Part shown: one piece after another, positions 34,293-43,892 of the stretch
Layout: each line of letters opens with the position of its first letter
Position numbering within the stretch: the first letter of the stretch is position 1
DNA from: Corallococcus sp. EGB
GTDB lineage: Bacteria > Myxococcota > Myxococcia > Myxococcales > Myxococcaceae
Reading direction: 5' to 3'
NCBI RefSeq assembly: GCF_019968905.1
Contig: NZ_CP079946.1
Coordinates: forward strand, 8,777,356-8,841,355
DNA: 64,000 nucleotides
Notes under the pieces: generated by a model
Databases searched by the model: none
What the model was told of the DNA's origin: nothing
Seen by the model: the letters and a program-made list of their open reading frames with translations, nothing else
Program-made: the position numbers and the translations under genes

Positions 34293-36554
34293 ATGAGCCG
34301 AAGCAGACTCACGGGAATCGCGCTCGCATTCCTGGCCGTCAGTTGTCTGGCGGTGCAAACCGCAGAAGCCGCCACGTATGGCGTTACGCCGTCTGGCTCC
34401 TCCGCCGTCTTCTACGTCGACACGACGGACTGGGCGGACATCCACTACAAGCTCAACGACGGAGGACAGCTCAACATCCGCATGGCGGTGACGGGCGGAC
34501 GCAACCAGTACACCGTCACGGGCCTGAGCAACGGCAACTACATCGACTACTTCTTCACGTACTGGGACGTGTCCTGCGCCTGCGCTCGGGACACGGCCTG
34601 GACGCGCTACACGCATACCGGCACCGGCGGCGGCACGGACGCGGGCACCGGTACGCCGGACGCGGGCACGCCCGACGCGGGCCCTCCTCCCAGCGGCGAC
34701 GCAGGCCCGGTGGTGCCGCTGTTCACCAGCGCCACCGCGCTGGAGCCGGCCACGGTGGAGACCACCGCCACCGCCATCATCACCCGCGTGGGCGACCGCG
34801 TTCGCGACCGCCACATGCGCGAGGACCAGTACCAGGCCTACGACCACTACCTGAAGCTGTACTTCGAGAAGCGCACCCACTGGATCGAGATCGTGGATGA
34901 GGTGGCCAAGGGCGGCAGCACCATCACGGTGAACCTGTACACCCTCTACCCGTACGACTCGCCGGACTTCCGCGCGTTCTTCCGCGGCATCAACACGGTG
35001 GCCGAGTACTGGCACAACGCGGACTTCGTGAAGGTCAACGACTACAAGTACACGTCGTCGGTGAACTTCAACGCGAAGGAAGGCCGCGCCATCCGCGTGG
35101 GCGACCGGATGGAGCTGGAGATTGGCGTCTTCCTCCAGCAGCCGGTGGAAGGCCGCTTCAACTACTACTCCACGGCGATGCTCTACATCGTGGGCCAGGG
35201 CGGCCTGCTGCCCTTCGAGGGCCAGGGCTCGCTGCGCGACTCCTTCCCGCTGCCGGAGAAGGCCTGGGCGGGCGGCCGCGGCACGCTGCACACGCCGTTC
35301 TCCAACGAGCCGGACAACCGCTTCCTCCAGATGCCCACGAACCTGGCGCCGGTGAACGCGCAGCCCTTCGTCGAGGGCCGCCGCCTGCACCACACGAACT
35401 TCCGCGACGGCAGCCACTCCGAGCCGGACAACCCCATCTTCACGGCGCAGGCGAACAAGCTGGGGAACAACTACGTCAACGTGTCCTGCGTCTCCTGCCA
35501 CAAGCAGAACGGCCGCGGCCTGCCGCCCGCCACCACGAACACCACGCTGGAGAACTACGTGGTGAAGGTGGGCAAGGTGAACGGCAGCACCGTGACGGGG
35601 GACCCCGCGCTGGGCTTCCGCCTGCAGCCGCGCGCGGTCAGCGGCACGCCGGAGGCGGACGTGCGCATCAGCGGCTGGACGACCACGAGCGGCACGCTGC
35701 GCGACGGCACGGCGTACCAGCTGCGCAAGCCCAACTACAGCTTCCTCAACGTGACGCCGACGAACTTCTCGCCGCGCATCTCGCCGCAGCTGATTGGCAT
35801 GGGCCTGCTGGAGGCGGTGCCCGAGTCGCAGATCGCCGGCCTCGCGGACCCGAACGACGCGAACGGCGACGGCATCTCCGGCCGCATGCAGACGGTGACG
35901 GACCCGGAGACGGGCGTCACCCGCCTGGGCCGCTTCGGCTGGAAGGCGGGCACGGCGCGCGTGAAGCACCAGGTGGCCGAGGCGCTCAACAGCGACATGG
36001 GCGTGACGACCAACGTGTTCAAGGCGATGGACTGCGGCTCGGCGCAGCAGGGCTGCGCGGGCACGAGCGTGGAGCTGGCCGACAGCGACCTGGACAAGCT
36101 CACCCGCTACATCGCGCTGTTGGGCGTGCCCGCGCGCCGCGACCACTCGGACGCGACGGCGATGCAGGGTGAGACGGTGTTCAACAACGCGGGCTGCGCG
36201 AAGTGCCACGCGCCCACGCTGACCACCAGCCAGTACGCGGCGATGAACGAGTTCCGCAACCAGACCATCCACCCGTACACGGACCTGCTCCTGCACGACA
36301 TGGGCGCGGGCCTGGCGGACAACCTGCCGGAAGGCCAGGCCTCCGGCGCCGAGTGGCGCACGCCGCCGCTCTGGGGCATTGGCCTGACGGCGGGCGTGTC
36401 CGGCGGTGAGGCGTACCTGCACGACGGCCGCGCGCGCAGCGTCACCGAGGCCATCCTCTGGCACGGCGGCGAGGGCGAGGCCGCCAAGCAGGCCTTCGTG
36501 AACCTCAGCGCCGCGGACCGCAACGCGCTCCTGAAGTTCGTCAACTCGCTGTAA
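34293..36554 (+). CDS. di-heme oxidoreductase with N-terminal carbohydrate-binding-like domain
   Basis: A 753-residue exported c-type cytochrome. After a signal peptide (residues 1-27, AEA/A), about 28-112 looks like a carbohydrate-binding domain of the CBM56 type (SSAVFYVDTTDWADIHYKL, GNYIDYFFTYWDVSCACA). A Gly/Thr and Asp-Ala-Gly linker joins a beta-rich middle domain. The C-terminal half is a di-heme oxidoreductase (DUF1111-like): heme sites CVSCH (around 398) and CAKCH (around 634), with RTPPLWGIGL, YLHDGRARSVTEAI and LWHGGEGE near the C-terminus. ATG 34293 has GGAG 9 bases upstream. The electron partner and substrate are unknown. Confidence 0.85.
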   Translation: MSRSRLTGIALAFLAVSCLAVQTAEAATYGVTPSGSSAVFYVDTTDWADIHYKLNDGGQLNIRMAVTGGRNQYTVTGLSNGNYIDYFFTYWDVSCACARDTAWTRYTHTGTGGGTDAGTGTPDAGTPDAGPPPSGDAGPVVPLFTSATALEPATVETTATAIITRVGDRVRDRHMREDQYQAYDHYLKLYFEKRTHWIEIVDEVAKGGSTITVNLYTLYPYDSPDFRAFFRGINTVAEYWHNADFVKVNDYKYTSSVNFNAKEGRAIRVGDRMELEIGVFLQQPVEGRFNYYSTAMLYIVGQGGLLPFEGQGSLRDSFPLPEKAWAGGRGTLHTPFSNEPDNRFLQMPTNLAPVNAQPFVEGRRLHHTNFRDGSHSEPDNPIFTAQANKLGNNYVNVSCVSCHKQNGRGLPPATTNTTLENYVVKVGKVNGSTVTGDPALGFRLQPRAVSGTPEADVRISGWTTTSGTLRDGTAYQLRKPNYSFLNVTPTNFSPRISPQLIGMGLLEAVPESQIAGLADPNDANGDGISGRMQTVTDPETGVTRLGRFGWKAGTARVKHQVAEALNSDMGVTTNVFKAMDCGSAQQGCAGTSVELADSDLDKLTRYIALLGVPARRDHSDATAMQGETVFNNAGCAKCHAPTLTTSQYAAMNEFRNQTIHPYTDLLLHDMGAGLADNLPEGQASGAEWRTPPLWGIGLTAGVSGGEAYLHDGRARSVTEAILWHGGEGEAAKQAFVNLSAADRNALLKFVNSL

Positions 36555-36926
36555 GGCGTCAGCGCCTGCCATGACCGACGCCGGGCGGGAGGGGCCCCCT
36601 GTGCCCCTCGCATCCGGCGTCGTGTCGTCCCAGGCGAGGCCTGCCCGTCTGACGTTCCCGCCAGGGCCCGTCACGGACGTAGGGATGCCCCAGGCCGTGA
36701 GGTCCGCTCCCGATTGCGGAGGGATGAGCACACGGGGCCCTCGAGCGCTCCCTCGCGGAACCACATGCGCGGAGGCCCCCTGACACCCGGGCGTGCCGGG
36801 TCACTGCGCACGAGCGCACGTTCCGCTTCCGCGATGCGCAATGGCAGACATGCGGGAGGGCGGCCCCACTTCCGGCCTTGTGAAGCGTTCCGACATTTCG
36901 GGTGTCCCCTTGCCCGGAGAACGCCC
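36555..36926. other. intergenic region with terminator hairpin
   Basis: 372 bases without a supported gene. It holds the hairpin 36576-36622 (see separate entry) near its start. The remainder is GC-rich with no clear promoter; GGAGA at its end is the ribosome binding site of the next gene. Confidence 0.4.
36576..36622. terminator. nested hairpin after the di-heme gene
   Basis: A perfect 9-bp stem, CGACGCCGG (36576-36584) with CCGGCGTCG (36614-36622), encloses a second GAGGGG/CCCCTC stem. It starts 22 bases after the stop. It lacks a T-run, as is usual in this window. Confidence 0.6.
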
Positions 36927-37637
36927 ATGGCGCACCGCACCGTTGCCCCTCCGCCGCTTTCCGACCATGTCATCCAGGTGGAGGCCATCGCCTTCCTGGA
37001 CGCGCGGGGACACTGGCTGACCGCGGCCACGGCGCGGAGGGTGGCCGCGGTGCGTGAGTTCTTCCGGCAACATGCCCACCTGCGGCGCGACTTCCTCCGG
37101 GAAAGGGCCGCGGAGGAGCGGCTCGCGGGACGCCTGGCGCTGGAGCTGTTCTCGCGCGCCACCCAGCGCGTCCGATGGCTGCTCACCACCGGAGAGGGCC
37201 CCACCACGCGCATCCATCGCGCGGAGGCGGGACGCGACCTGGGCCTGCTGTTCGCGGGGACGGACTCCGGCCTGGATGGCCTGACGTCGGAGCGGGACCA
37301 GCGCTGGAACCTCAACCACCCGCGCCCGCTCCCGCCCACCGGCTTTCGCGTCAGCCGCCTCGACGACAACGGAAGCGCGGGGCGGGACCAGACCCACCAC
37401 CTGGCCTTCTACGCGATGTTCGGCGCCACCAACGACAGCGCTCCGGGAGAACAGATGGTCAAGCTGATGGCCATCCTCAGCGACCTGGGCCCTCCGGATG
37501 ATCACCACCTGGCCTGGGACGGCATCGACCTGGGACGCAAGCTGGGCGACCCGCGCTTCGACGTGAACGCCTGGCTGTGGAAGACCGTTGGAGACCCGGG
37601 TCAGGTCCCGCAGCCCGTCGAGGCCGTCGCGAGCTGA
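36927..37637 (+). CDS. conserved hypothetical protein
   Basis: A 236-residue protein of unknown function, without signal peptide or membrane segment. It contains DQTHHLAFYAMFGATNDSAPGEQ and MAILSDLGPPDDHHLAWDGID, with paired His residues that could bind a metal; this is speculative. ATG 36927 follows GGAGA by 8 bases, and the reading continues in good GC-rich codons. It precedes the GTPase gene by about 100 bases on the same strand. Confidence 0.6.
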   Translation: MAHRTVAPPPLSDHVIQVEAIAFLDARGHWLTAATARRVAAVREFFRQHAHLRRDFLRERAAEERLAGRLALELFSRATQRVRWLLTTGEGPTTRIHRAEAGRDLGLLFAGTDSGLDGLTSERDQRWNLNHPRPLPPTGFRVSRLDDNGSAGRDQTHHLAFYAMFGATNDSAPGEQMVKLMAILSDLGPPDDHHLAWDGIDLGRKLGDPRFDVNAWLWKTVGDPGQVPQPVEAVAS

Positions 37638-37738
37638 GGGACAGCGCCCGCGGGCCCCTGGGAGAATGCACGCTGGCGCACCGTCGCCGCTCAATCCTGG
37701 TAGCCAGCACGAGCGCGCCACGTCACGCTGGCCCTTCC

Positions 37739-39448
37739 GTGGACGACACCCGCCTTCCCGACCCTGAAGCCCTCCGGCCGCTGCTCACCGACGCGCTGTC
37801 GCTGCCCGCGCTCAAGCCCCATGGCCCGCGCCTGGAGCGCCTGCTGGAGGACTACGCGCGGGGCATCGCCCGGAGGGACGCGCCGCTCGTCGTCGCGCTG
37901 GTGGGCGCCACCGGCGCGGGCAAGTCCACCCTGCTCAACGCCCTCTCCGGCCAGCACCTCTCCCGCGAGGGCGTGGACCGCCCCACCAGCACCGCCTCCA
38001 CCCTCTTCGCGCCGGAGGGCATGGCCACGGACGAGCTGGCCCGCACCGGCGCGCGCGTCGTGCGCTACACGCCCGGCCCCCAGGGCCTGTGGAGCGGCCA
38101 GGTCTTCATCGACACGCCGGACCTGAACAGCGTGGCCACGGCGCACCGCGAGGTCGCGCGCGCCGCGCTGGACAAGGCCGACGTGGCGCTCGTGGTCATG
38201 CACCGGGGCAGCGTCGCGGAGGCCACCCAGGTGGAGTTCCTCGCCGAGTTCGCCCGCCGCCGCGCGCTCGTCTTCATCCTCAACTTCGCGGACGAGCTCT
38301 CCGCCGACTCGCGCGACGCGCTGAAGTCCCAGGTCCGCCGCCTGGCCACCCAGCACTACGGCCTGGCCGCGGAGGACGTCCCCGTCTTCGCCATCAGCGC
38401 GCGCGCCGCGAAGGACGGCCAGGACGTCTCCGGCGAGTTCGGCCCGCTCCTCTTCCACCTGCGCGGGCTGGCCACCCAGGCCGTGGCCGCGCGCGTGCGC
38501 CACACCAACGCGCTGGGCGCGCTGGAGGAGCTCGCCTCCATCATCCAGAGGGCGCTCGATGACACGGACGCGCTGCTCGCGAAGACGCGCACCGCGCTGG
38601 ACGCGGGGCTCGCTCGCGCGGCGGAGGCGCTCCAGGCGGACTTCGACGCGCGGCTGTCCCTGGCCCACGGACACCTGGCGTCGGAGGTGCGCCGTCAGGC
38701 CGCGGGCCGCTTCTGGGGCCCCGCCGCGTGGGGACTGCGGCTGTCGTTGTGGGGAGCGTCCGGCATGGGCGCGGGCGCGCTGGTGGCCCGGCGCAGCCTG
38801 CCCGCGGGGCTCGCGGTGGCGGCGGCCTCCACGGTGGTGGACGCGGTGAGGGACCGCACCCGCGCCCGCGCCGCGGAGGTGGCCGTGGTGGAGCCCTTCG
38901 AGGACGACTTCCTCGCGGAGTCCGCCGCTCGCACCGCCCTGGCGGAGGCGCGCAGCGTGGCGCGCACGCAGGGACTGGAGGCGGAGAGCCTGGGCGTGCC
39001 GGACGTGGAGGCGATGCTGGCGGAGCTGCGCGTGGCCCGCGCGGGCGCGTGGCGCTACACGGCCTCCACCGCCGTCGCGGAGGCCGTGGCCCGCTGGTGG
39101 CGCACGGCCCGGTGGCTGGTGCTGCCGCTCATCAACCTGCCCCTGCTCGCGCTGCTGGCGCACGTGGGCTACCGCGTGGTGCGCGGATACGTCGAAGGCC
39201 CCCTGTTGCCATTGGAGTACTTCCTCAACGCGGGGGCCTTCTTCGGGCTGCTCGCGGGCGCCGGAGCGCTGCTCGCGTCAGCGAGTCTCGTCGGAGCCGC
39301 TCGCCATGCGGGGCGTGCGGGCCGGAGCCGCTTTGTCGAGGCCCTCGCCGCCCTGGGCGGGAGGCTGGGAGAGGCCGTCGAGGAGGGCCTTGGCACCGGG
39401 CGGCAGGCCGCGCGACGCATCCTGGAGCGTATTCGCGTTCTCGGGTGA
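37739..39448 (+). CDS. dynamin-like GTPase with C-terminal membrane segments
   Basis: A 569-residue GTPase resembling the protein at 14380-16131. G1 is GATGAGKST (around residue 57), G3 DTPDLNSVATAHREV (around 124), and G4 is NFADE, a variant of NKxD. Around 325-345 and in the last third lie hydrophobic helices (WLVLPLINLPLLALLAHVG, LNAGAFFGLLAGAGALLA), so the protein is membrane-attached. The start is GTG 37739; no ATG is available nearby. The last 171 bases overlap the end of the convergent M23 gene. Confidence 0.75.
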   Translation: MDDTRLPDPEALRPLLTDALSLPALKPHGPRLERLLEDYARGIARRDAPLVVALVGATGAGKSTLLNALSGQHLSREGVDRPTSTASTLFAPEGMATDELARTGARVVRYTPGPQGLWSGQVFIDTPDLNSVATAHREVARAALDKADVALVVMHRGSVAEATQVEFLAEFARRRALVFILNFADELSADSRDALKSQVRRLATQHYGLAAEDVPVFAISARAAKDGQDVSGEFGPLLFHLRGLATQAVAARVRHTNALGALEELASIIQRALDDTDALLAKTRTALDAGLARAAEALQADFDARLSLAHGHLASEVRRQAAGRFWGPAAWGLRLSLWGASGMGAGALVARRSLPAGLAVAAASTVVDAVRDRTRARAAEVAVVEPFEDDFLAESAARTALAEARSVARTQGLEAESLGVPDVEAMLAELRVARAGAWRYTASTAVAEAVARWWRTARWLVLPLINLPLLALLAHVGYRVVRGYVEGPLLPLEYFLNAGAFFGLLAGAGALLASASLVGAARHAGRAGRSRFVEALAALGGRLGEAVEEGLGTGRQAARRILERIRVLG

Positions 39449-40075
39449 CATGGACATCACGGCCTGGCCGGGCACGTGGACGCCACCGTTGGAGGCCATC
39501 AGCGGCTGCGCGGAGTCCTTGCACAGCGGCGCCGACACCAGCGTGTCACGCACCGGGTCCCCGTAGCCCACGATGCGCGCGGGCACGGAGGGGTTGTTCC
39601 AGCCGGCGCCCTGCTCCCTGGCGACCTTGAAGTGCAGGTGCGCGCCGCACGCCCAGCCCGTCGCGCCGGAGAAGCCGATGAGCTGGCCCTCCTTCACGCG
39701 CTCACCGGCCTTCACCACCACGGCGCTGAAGTGCAGGTACTGCGTCTCCAGCCCGTCGCCGTGGGAGATGACGACGTAGTTGGCCATGGGCGCGAACTGC
39801 TCGCCGCATCCGCCCTGCTTGCTGTCGCCGCGCGCCATGCGCACGACGCCGTCATGCGCCGCCACGATGGGCGTGCCTTCCGGCATCCGGAAGTCCCACG
39901 CGAACGTGTCGTTGTGCTGGTGACTGCCCGTCTCGTGACCCTGGCTCACCGTATAGATGCGACCACAGGCGAAGGGCACGCCCACCTCGGGCATGTTCGC
40001 GGCCGCCGAGGCGGCGGGAGGGAGGGCAGGAGCAGAAGCGAGGAGGGAGCCGACGAGAAGAGCGGAGAAGTTCAT
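39278..40075 (-). CDS. M23-family (LytM/lysostaphin-type) metallopeptidase
   Basis: A 265-residue exported peptidase. Residues 1-24 are a signal peptide. The zinc site is complete: HQHNDTFAWDF (HxxxD) and CGAHLHFKV (HxH), with an EGTPIVAAHDGVVRMARGD segment typical of M23. Such enzymes cleave peptidoglycan peptide bridges or act as cell-separation factors. The C-terminal 75 residues (LVSAPLCKDSAQPLM onward) are disordered-looking and Gly/Pro/Asp-rich, and part of this tail overlaps the convergent GTPase gene. ATG 40075 gives a correct signal peptide. Confidence 0.85.
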   Translation of the reverse strand: MNFSALLVGSLLASAPALPPAASAAANMPEVGVPFACGRIYTVSQGHETGSHQHNDTFAWDFRMPEGTPIVAAHDGVVRMARGDSKQGGCGEQFAPMANYVVISHGDGLETQYLHFSAVVVKAGERVKEGQLIGFSGATGWACGAHLHFKVAREQGAGWNNPSVPARIVGYGDPVRDTLVSAPLCKDSAQPLMASNGGVHVPGQAVMSMSPENANTLQDASRGLPPGAKALLDGLSQPPAQGGEGLDKAAPARTPRMASGSDETR

Positions 40076-40444
40076 ATCGGGGCGGGCGGACAACCAGCGC
40101 AAGGCCTCGCGCTATTTCACAGCCATTTTCGCTCAGTCCCGAACGGATCACTAGCAGCCGAGCCACGCCCCGCCCTGTCTCAAGGGGGCGAGCCTTGACC
40201 ACACTCCAGAGGGAAAACGGCCCGGAAGCACGAGAGCGCCTGCCTCCCTGCCTGTCCGGTTGGCAGGCATTGCGCCTCCCAATCACATCCGCCCCCATCC
40301 CTGTCAGCTGCACGGGCGCAAAGACAGACGCCCGTCCGCCTGAACGCCCCACGGGCAGGCCCGGGCGTCCGCGATCCGACCTCCTGGAGCCGGGCCCCAA
40401 GAAAGTGACTGGTCACTTTTTAAGTCAGCGGTTATCGTTCCGGC
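40076..40444. other. intergenic region with two hairpins and a palindromic operator
   Basis: 369 bases without a gene between divergent M23 and TetR genes. It holds hairpin TGCCTG/CAGGCA (40250-40255 and 40265-40270), hairpin ACGGGCG/CGCCCGT (40313-40319 and 40330-40336) and the palindrome 40402-40419. AT-richer bases near 40110-40160 may be the promoter of the M23 gene. Confidence 0.5.
40402..40419. promoter_or_regulatory. perfect palindromic operator upstream of tetR-type gene
   Basis: AAAGTGAC (40402-40409), TG, GTCACTTT (40412-40419): an 18-base sequence with exact 8-base arms, 25 bases before the TetR start. Its position and symmetry fit a TetR dimer binding site that would repress its own operon, including the downstream hydroxylase gene. 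Not proven. Confidence 0.7.
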
Positions 40445-41083
40445 ATGTCCCCGAAGTCCGCCCCCCGGAAGGCCGCGGTCCCGGTGCGCCGCACGCAGGC
40501 GGAGCGCCGCGAGTCGACGCGCCGCAAGCTGCTGGACGCCACCCTCGAGACGCTGGTGGAGCAGGGCTACGCGCGGCTGACGACGGTGGAGGTGGCGAAG
40601 CGGGCGGGCGTGTCGCAGGGGGCGCTCTTCACGCACTTCGAGACGAAGGAGGAGCTGCTCGCGGTGGCGGTGGAGCACCTGTTCCCGCGCCTCATCCAGG
40701 ACTTCCTCGCGGGCGTGGGCGCGCGGCCCTCCGGCAAGGACCGCGTGGGCGCGGCGGTGGACATGCTGTGGGCCGCCTACCAGCGGCCGGAGTTGCAGGC
40801 CGCCATCGAGCTGTACGTCGCGGCGCGCACCAGCCCCGAGCTTCAGAAGGCGCTGGCGGCGGTGGACGGGCCGCACCGCCAGAACATGCACCGCGTGGCG
40901 CGCGAGCTGTTCCCGGACGTGGCCGCCACGCACCCGGACTTCGACGACGTGGTGGAGCTGGCGCTGGACGCGGTGCAGGGCGCGGCGGTGGGTGGCGCGG
41001 CCCGGCCTTCGGACCCCGCGCACCGCCGCATGTTGGACACGCTGGCGCGCTTCATGCGCGTCGCGTTCGCACCCAGGGATTGA
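40445..41083 (+). CDS. TetR-family transcriptional regulator
   Basis: A 212-residue repressor. The N-terminal HTH is typical: STRRKLLDATLETLVEQGY, LTTVEVAKRAGVSQGALF and THFETKEELLAVAVEHLF. The C-terminal part is a helical ligand-binding domain. The perfect palindrome 40402-40419 just upstream is the likely operator. It is followed 21 bases later by a fatty acid hydroxylase gene on the same strand, which probably forms one operon; the inducer may be a lipid or related compound (inference). Confidence 0.9.
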   Translation: MSPKSAPRKAAVPVRRTQAERRESTRRKLLDATLETLVEQGYARLTTVEVAKRAGVSQGALFTHFETKEELLAVAVEHLFPRLIQDFLAGVGARPSGKDRVGAAVDMLWAAYQRPELQAAIELYVAARTSPELQKALAAVDGPHRQNMHRVARELFPDVAATHPDFDDVVELALDAVQGAAVGGAARPSDPAHRRMLDTLARFMRVAFAPRD

Positions 41084-41104
41084 ATTCGCAGGAGGTCAGC
41101 AGCC

Positions 41105-42004
41105 ATGGACATGACGCACATCCCCGACCTCATCACCCCGGCCATCCCGGTGTTCGTCATCACCGTCATCGCCGAGGTCTTCTGGGTGAGGAGGCTGCGG
41201 CAGGAACGTGGCGAAAGCATCAAGGGCCACACGTGGAAGGACACGCTGGCCAGCCTCTCCATGGGCCTGGGCAACGTGGCGGTGGGCGTGTTCTGGAAGG
41301 GCGTGGCCTTCGCGGGCTACGCGGCGCTCTACCACCTGACGCCCTTGCGCATGGGCCACGGGCTGGTGGCGTGGGTGCTGCTCTTCTTCATGGAAGACCT
41401 CTGCTACTACGCCTTCCACCGCGTCCACCACGAGAGCCGCTTCTTCTGGGCGTCGCACGTGGTGCACCACTCCAGCCAGCACTACAACCTGTCCACGGCG
41501 CTGCGGCAGACGTGGACGCCCATGACGGGCTGGGTGTTCTGGGCGCCGCTGGCGCTGCTGGGCTTCTCCCCGGAGATGATCGTCACGCAGCAGGCGGTGA
41601 GCCTGCTGTACCAGTACTGGATCCACACGGAGGCCATCAACCGGCTGCCGCGTCCGGTGGAGTGGCTGTTCAACACGCCCTCGCACCACCGCGCGCACCA
41701 CGCATCCAACGCGGCCTACATCGACGTGAACTACGCGGGCATCCTCATCATCTGGGACCGGCTCTTCGGCACGTTCGTCCCGGAGACCGAGCGCCCCATC
41801 TACGGGCTGACGAAGAACCTCACCACGCACAACCCGGTGCGCATCGCGTTCCATGAGTTCGCCGCCATCGTGAAGGACGCGGCCCGCCCCGGACCGCTGA
41901 GCCAGCGGCTGGGCTACATCTTCCGAAACCCGGCATGGAAGCCCAAGGAGGCGCCGCCGGCGGCGGGGCCCCCCACCGTGGAGGCCGCCAACCCGGCGCC
42001 TTGA
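41105..42004 (+). CDS. fatty acid hydroxylase / sterol desaturase family membrane protein
   Basis: A 299-residue integral membrane diiron enzyme. The histidine cluster of this superfamily is complete: HRVHH, HVVHHSS and NTPSHHRAHH. Around four transmembrane helices precede and alternate with them (ITPAIPVFVITVIAEVFWV, LVAWVLLFFMEDLCYYAF). It would hydroxylate or desaturate a lipid-type chain with O2; the substrate is unknown. AGGAGG lies 10 bases before ATG 41105. It is probably repressed by the adjacent TetR protein. Confidence 0.9.
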   Translation: MDMTHIPDLITPAIPVFVITVIAEVFWVRRLRQERGESIKGHTWKDTLASLSMGLGNVAVGVFWKGVAFAGYAALYHLTPLRMGHGLVAWVLLFFMEDLCYYAFHRVHHESRFFWASHVVHHSSQHYNLSTALRQTWTPMTGWVFWAPLALLGFSPEMIVTQQAVSLLYQYWIHTEAINRLPRPVEWLFNTPSHHRAHHASNAAYIDVNYAGILIIWDRLFGTFVPETERPIYGLTKNLTTHNPVRIAFHEFAAIVKDAARPGPLSQRLGYIFRNPAWKPKEAPPAAGPPTVEAANPAP

Positions 42005-42173
42005 GGGCCTCGCCCTTCCGGGTGGAGGACAGCCCGGGGGTGGAACCGACGTCCAGGCAACGCGGCGCGCGACATCGTTGCGTCCCCGCCATGCGGGCCT
42101 TGCTACGGTGCGCCGCGACGGTTCTGGCGGGCGCCGCGCATGAGGTCGGCGCCCCTTGCAAGGGAGTCGGGTC

Positions 42174-43763
42174 ATGACGGAGCGCGAGTTGTGGGAGCGG
42201 TACCAGCGGCACCTGTGCGTCGTCCCTTCCGTGGGGCTCACGCTGGACATCTCCCGCATGAACTTCGGCGCGGACTTCCTGGACGGGATGCGCTCGCGCA
42301 TGGACGCGGCCTTCCAGGCCATGGACGCGCTGGAGAAGGGCGCCATCGCCAATCCGGATGAGAAGCGCCGCGTGGGCCACTACTGGCTGCGCGCCCCGGA
42401 GCTGGCGCCGGACGCGGAGCTGAAGAAGGCCATCACGGACATGCAGGCCCAGGTGGCCGCGTTCGCGAGGGACGTGCACGCGGGCAAGGTGAAGCCCGCG
42501 AAGGCGCGGAAGTTCACGCAGGTGCTGATCGTCGGCATCGGCGGCTCCGCGCTGGGTCCGCAGCTGGTGGCGGACGCGCTGGGCAGCGGCCGGGACGCCA
42601 TGCAGGTGCACTTCCTGGACAACACGGACCCGGACGGGATGGACCGCGTGCTCAACGGCCTGGGCGAGCGGCTGGCGGAGACGCTCACCGTGGTCATCAG
42701 CAAGTCCGGCGGCACCAAGGAGACGCGCAACGGCATGCTGGAGGCGGAGGCCGCCTACAAGCAGCGCGGCCTGGACTTCGGCGCGCACGCGGTGGCGGTG
42801 ACGGGCGACGGCAGCGAGCTGGACGCCTACGCCAGGGGCCACCAGTGGCTGCGCACCTTCCCCATGTGGGACTGGGTTGGCGGGCGCACGTCGGTGATGT
42901 CGGCGGTGGGGCTGGTGCCGGCGTACCTGCAGGGGCTGGACGTGGACGGCTTCCTCGCGGGCGCGAAGGACATGGACGCGGCGACGCGCGGGCATGACGT
43001 GGCGGCGAACCCGGCGGCGCTGCTCGCGCTGATGTGGTTCCACGCGGGCGGCGGCAGGGGCCAGAAGGACATGGTCATCCTGCCGTACAAGGACCGGCTG
43101 ATGCTGATGTCCAAGTACCTCCAGCAGCTGGTGATGGAGTCGCTGGGCAAGGAGCTGTCGCTGGACGGCAAGGTCGTGAACCAGGGCATCGCCGTCTATG
43201 GCAACAAGGGCTCCACGGATCAGCACGCCTACGTGCAGCAGCTGCGCGAGGGCGTGAACAACTTCTTCGTCACCTTCGTGGAGGTGCTGAAGGACCGCGA
43301 CGGCAGGTCCCTGGCGGTGGAGGGTGAGAACACCAGCGGCGACTACCTGCTGGGGTTCCTGTTGGGCACGCGCCGGGCGCTGTTCGAGAAGGGCCGCGAG
43401 TCGATGACGCTCACCGTGCCGGACGTGAGCGCGCGCACGCTGGGGGCGCTGATCGCCCTGTACGAGCGGGCGGTGGGCTTCTACGCGAGCCTGGTGAACA
43501 TCAACGCCTATCACCAGCCGGGCGTGGAGGCGGGCAAGAAGGCCGCGGGGCGCGTGCTGGAGCTGCAGGGCAAGCTGCTGGCGAAGCTGAAGGCGGCGAA
43601 GGCGGAGGCGCGCTCGGCGGAGCAGCTGGCGCAGGACATCGGCGCGGCGGATGAAGTGGAGACGGTGTTCAAGCTGCTGGAGCACCTGTCCGCGAACAGC
43701 GACCACGGCGTGAAGCGCTCGGGCGGCGCGCGTCCGGCGGAGGCCCGCTTCCAGGCCGGCTGA
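42174..43763 (+). CDS. pgi: glucose-6-phosphate isomerase
   Basis: A 529-residue cytosolic isomerase that converts glucose-6-phosphate to fructose-6-phosphate. The phosphate/sugar site is visible: [48 protein letters not shown] and [14 protein letters not shown]. The His/Lys pair of the C-terminal motif is present. Length fits the family. ATG 42174 follows AAGGGAG. It stands alone, with a NodS-like gene 130 bases later. Confidence 0.95.
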   Translation: MTERELWERYQRHLCVVPSVGLTLDISRMNFGADFLDGMRSRMDAAFQAMDALEKGAIANPDEKRRVGHYWLRAPELAPDAELKKAITDMQAQVAAFARDVHAGKVKPAKARKFTQVLIVGIGGSALGPQLVADALGSGRDAMQVHFLDNTDPDGMDRVLNGLGERLAETLTVVISKSGGTKETRNGMLEAEAAYKQRGLDFGAHAVAVTGDGSELDAYARGHQWLRTFPMWDWVGGRTSVMSAVGLVPAYLQGLDVDGFLAGAKDMDAATRGHDVAANPAALLALMWFHAGGGRGQKDMVILPYKDRLMLMSKYLQQLVMESLGKELSLDGKVVNQGIAVYGNKGSTDQHAYVQQLREGVNNFFVTFVEVLKDRDGRSLAVEGENTSGDYLLGFLLGTRRALFEKGRESMTLTVPDVSARTLGALIALYERAVGFYASLVNINAYHQPGVEAGKKAAGRVLELQGKLLAKLKAAKAEARSAEQLAQDIGAADEVETVFKLLEHLSANSDHGVKRSGGARPAEARFQAG

Positions 43764-43892
43764 CCCTGCGCTGACCAACGCCAGACGCTCCGACTGCCCC
43801 TGGGTCGACACCTCCTGGCCCCGGGCGCACGGGATGTGGGGGGCGCGGACGGTTCCCATCCTGAGAGTCCATCTCCTCAGGAGCCCCTCGCG

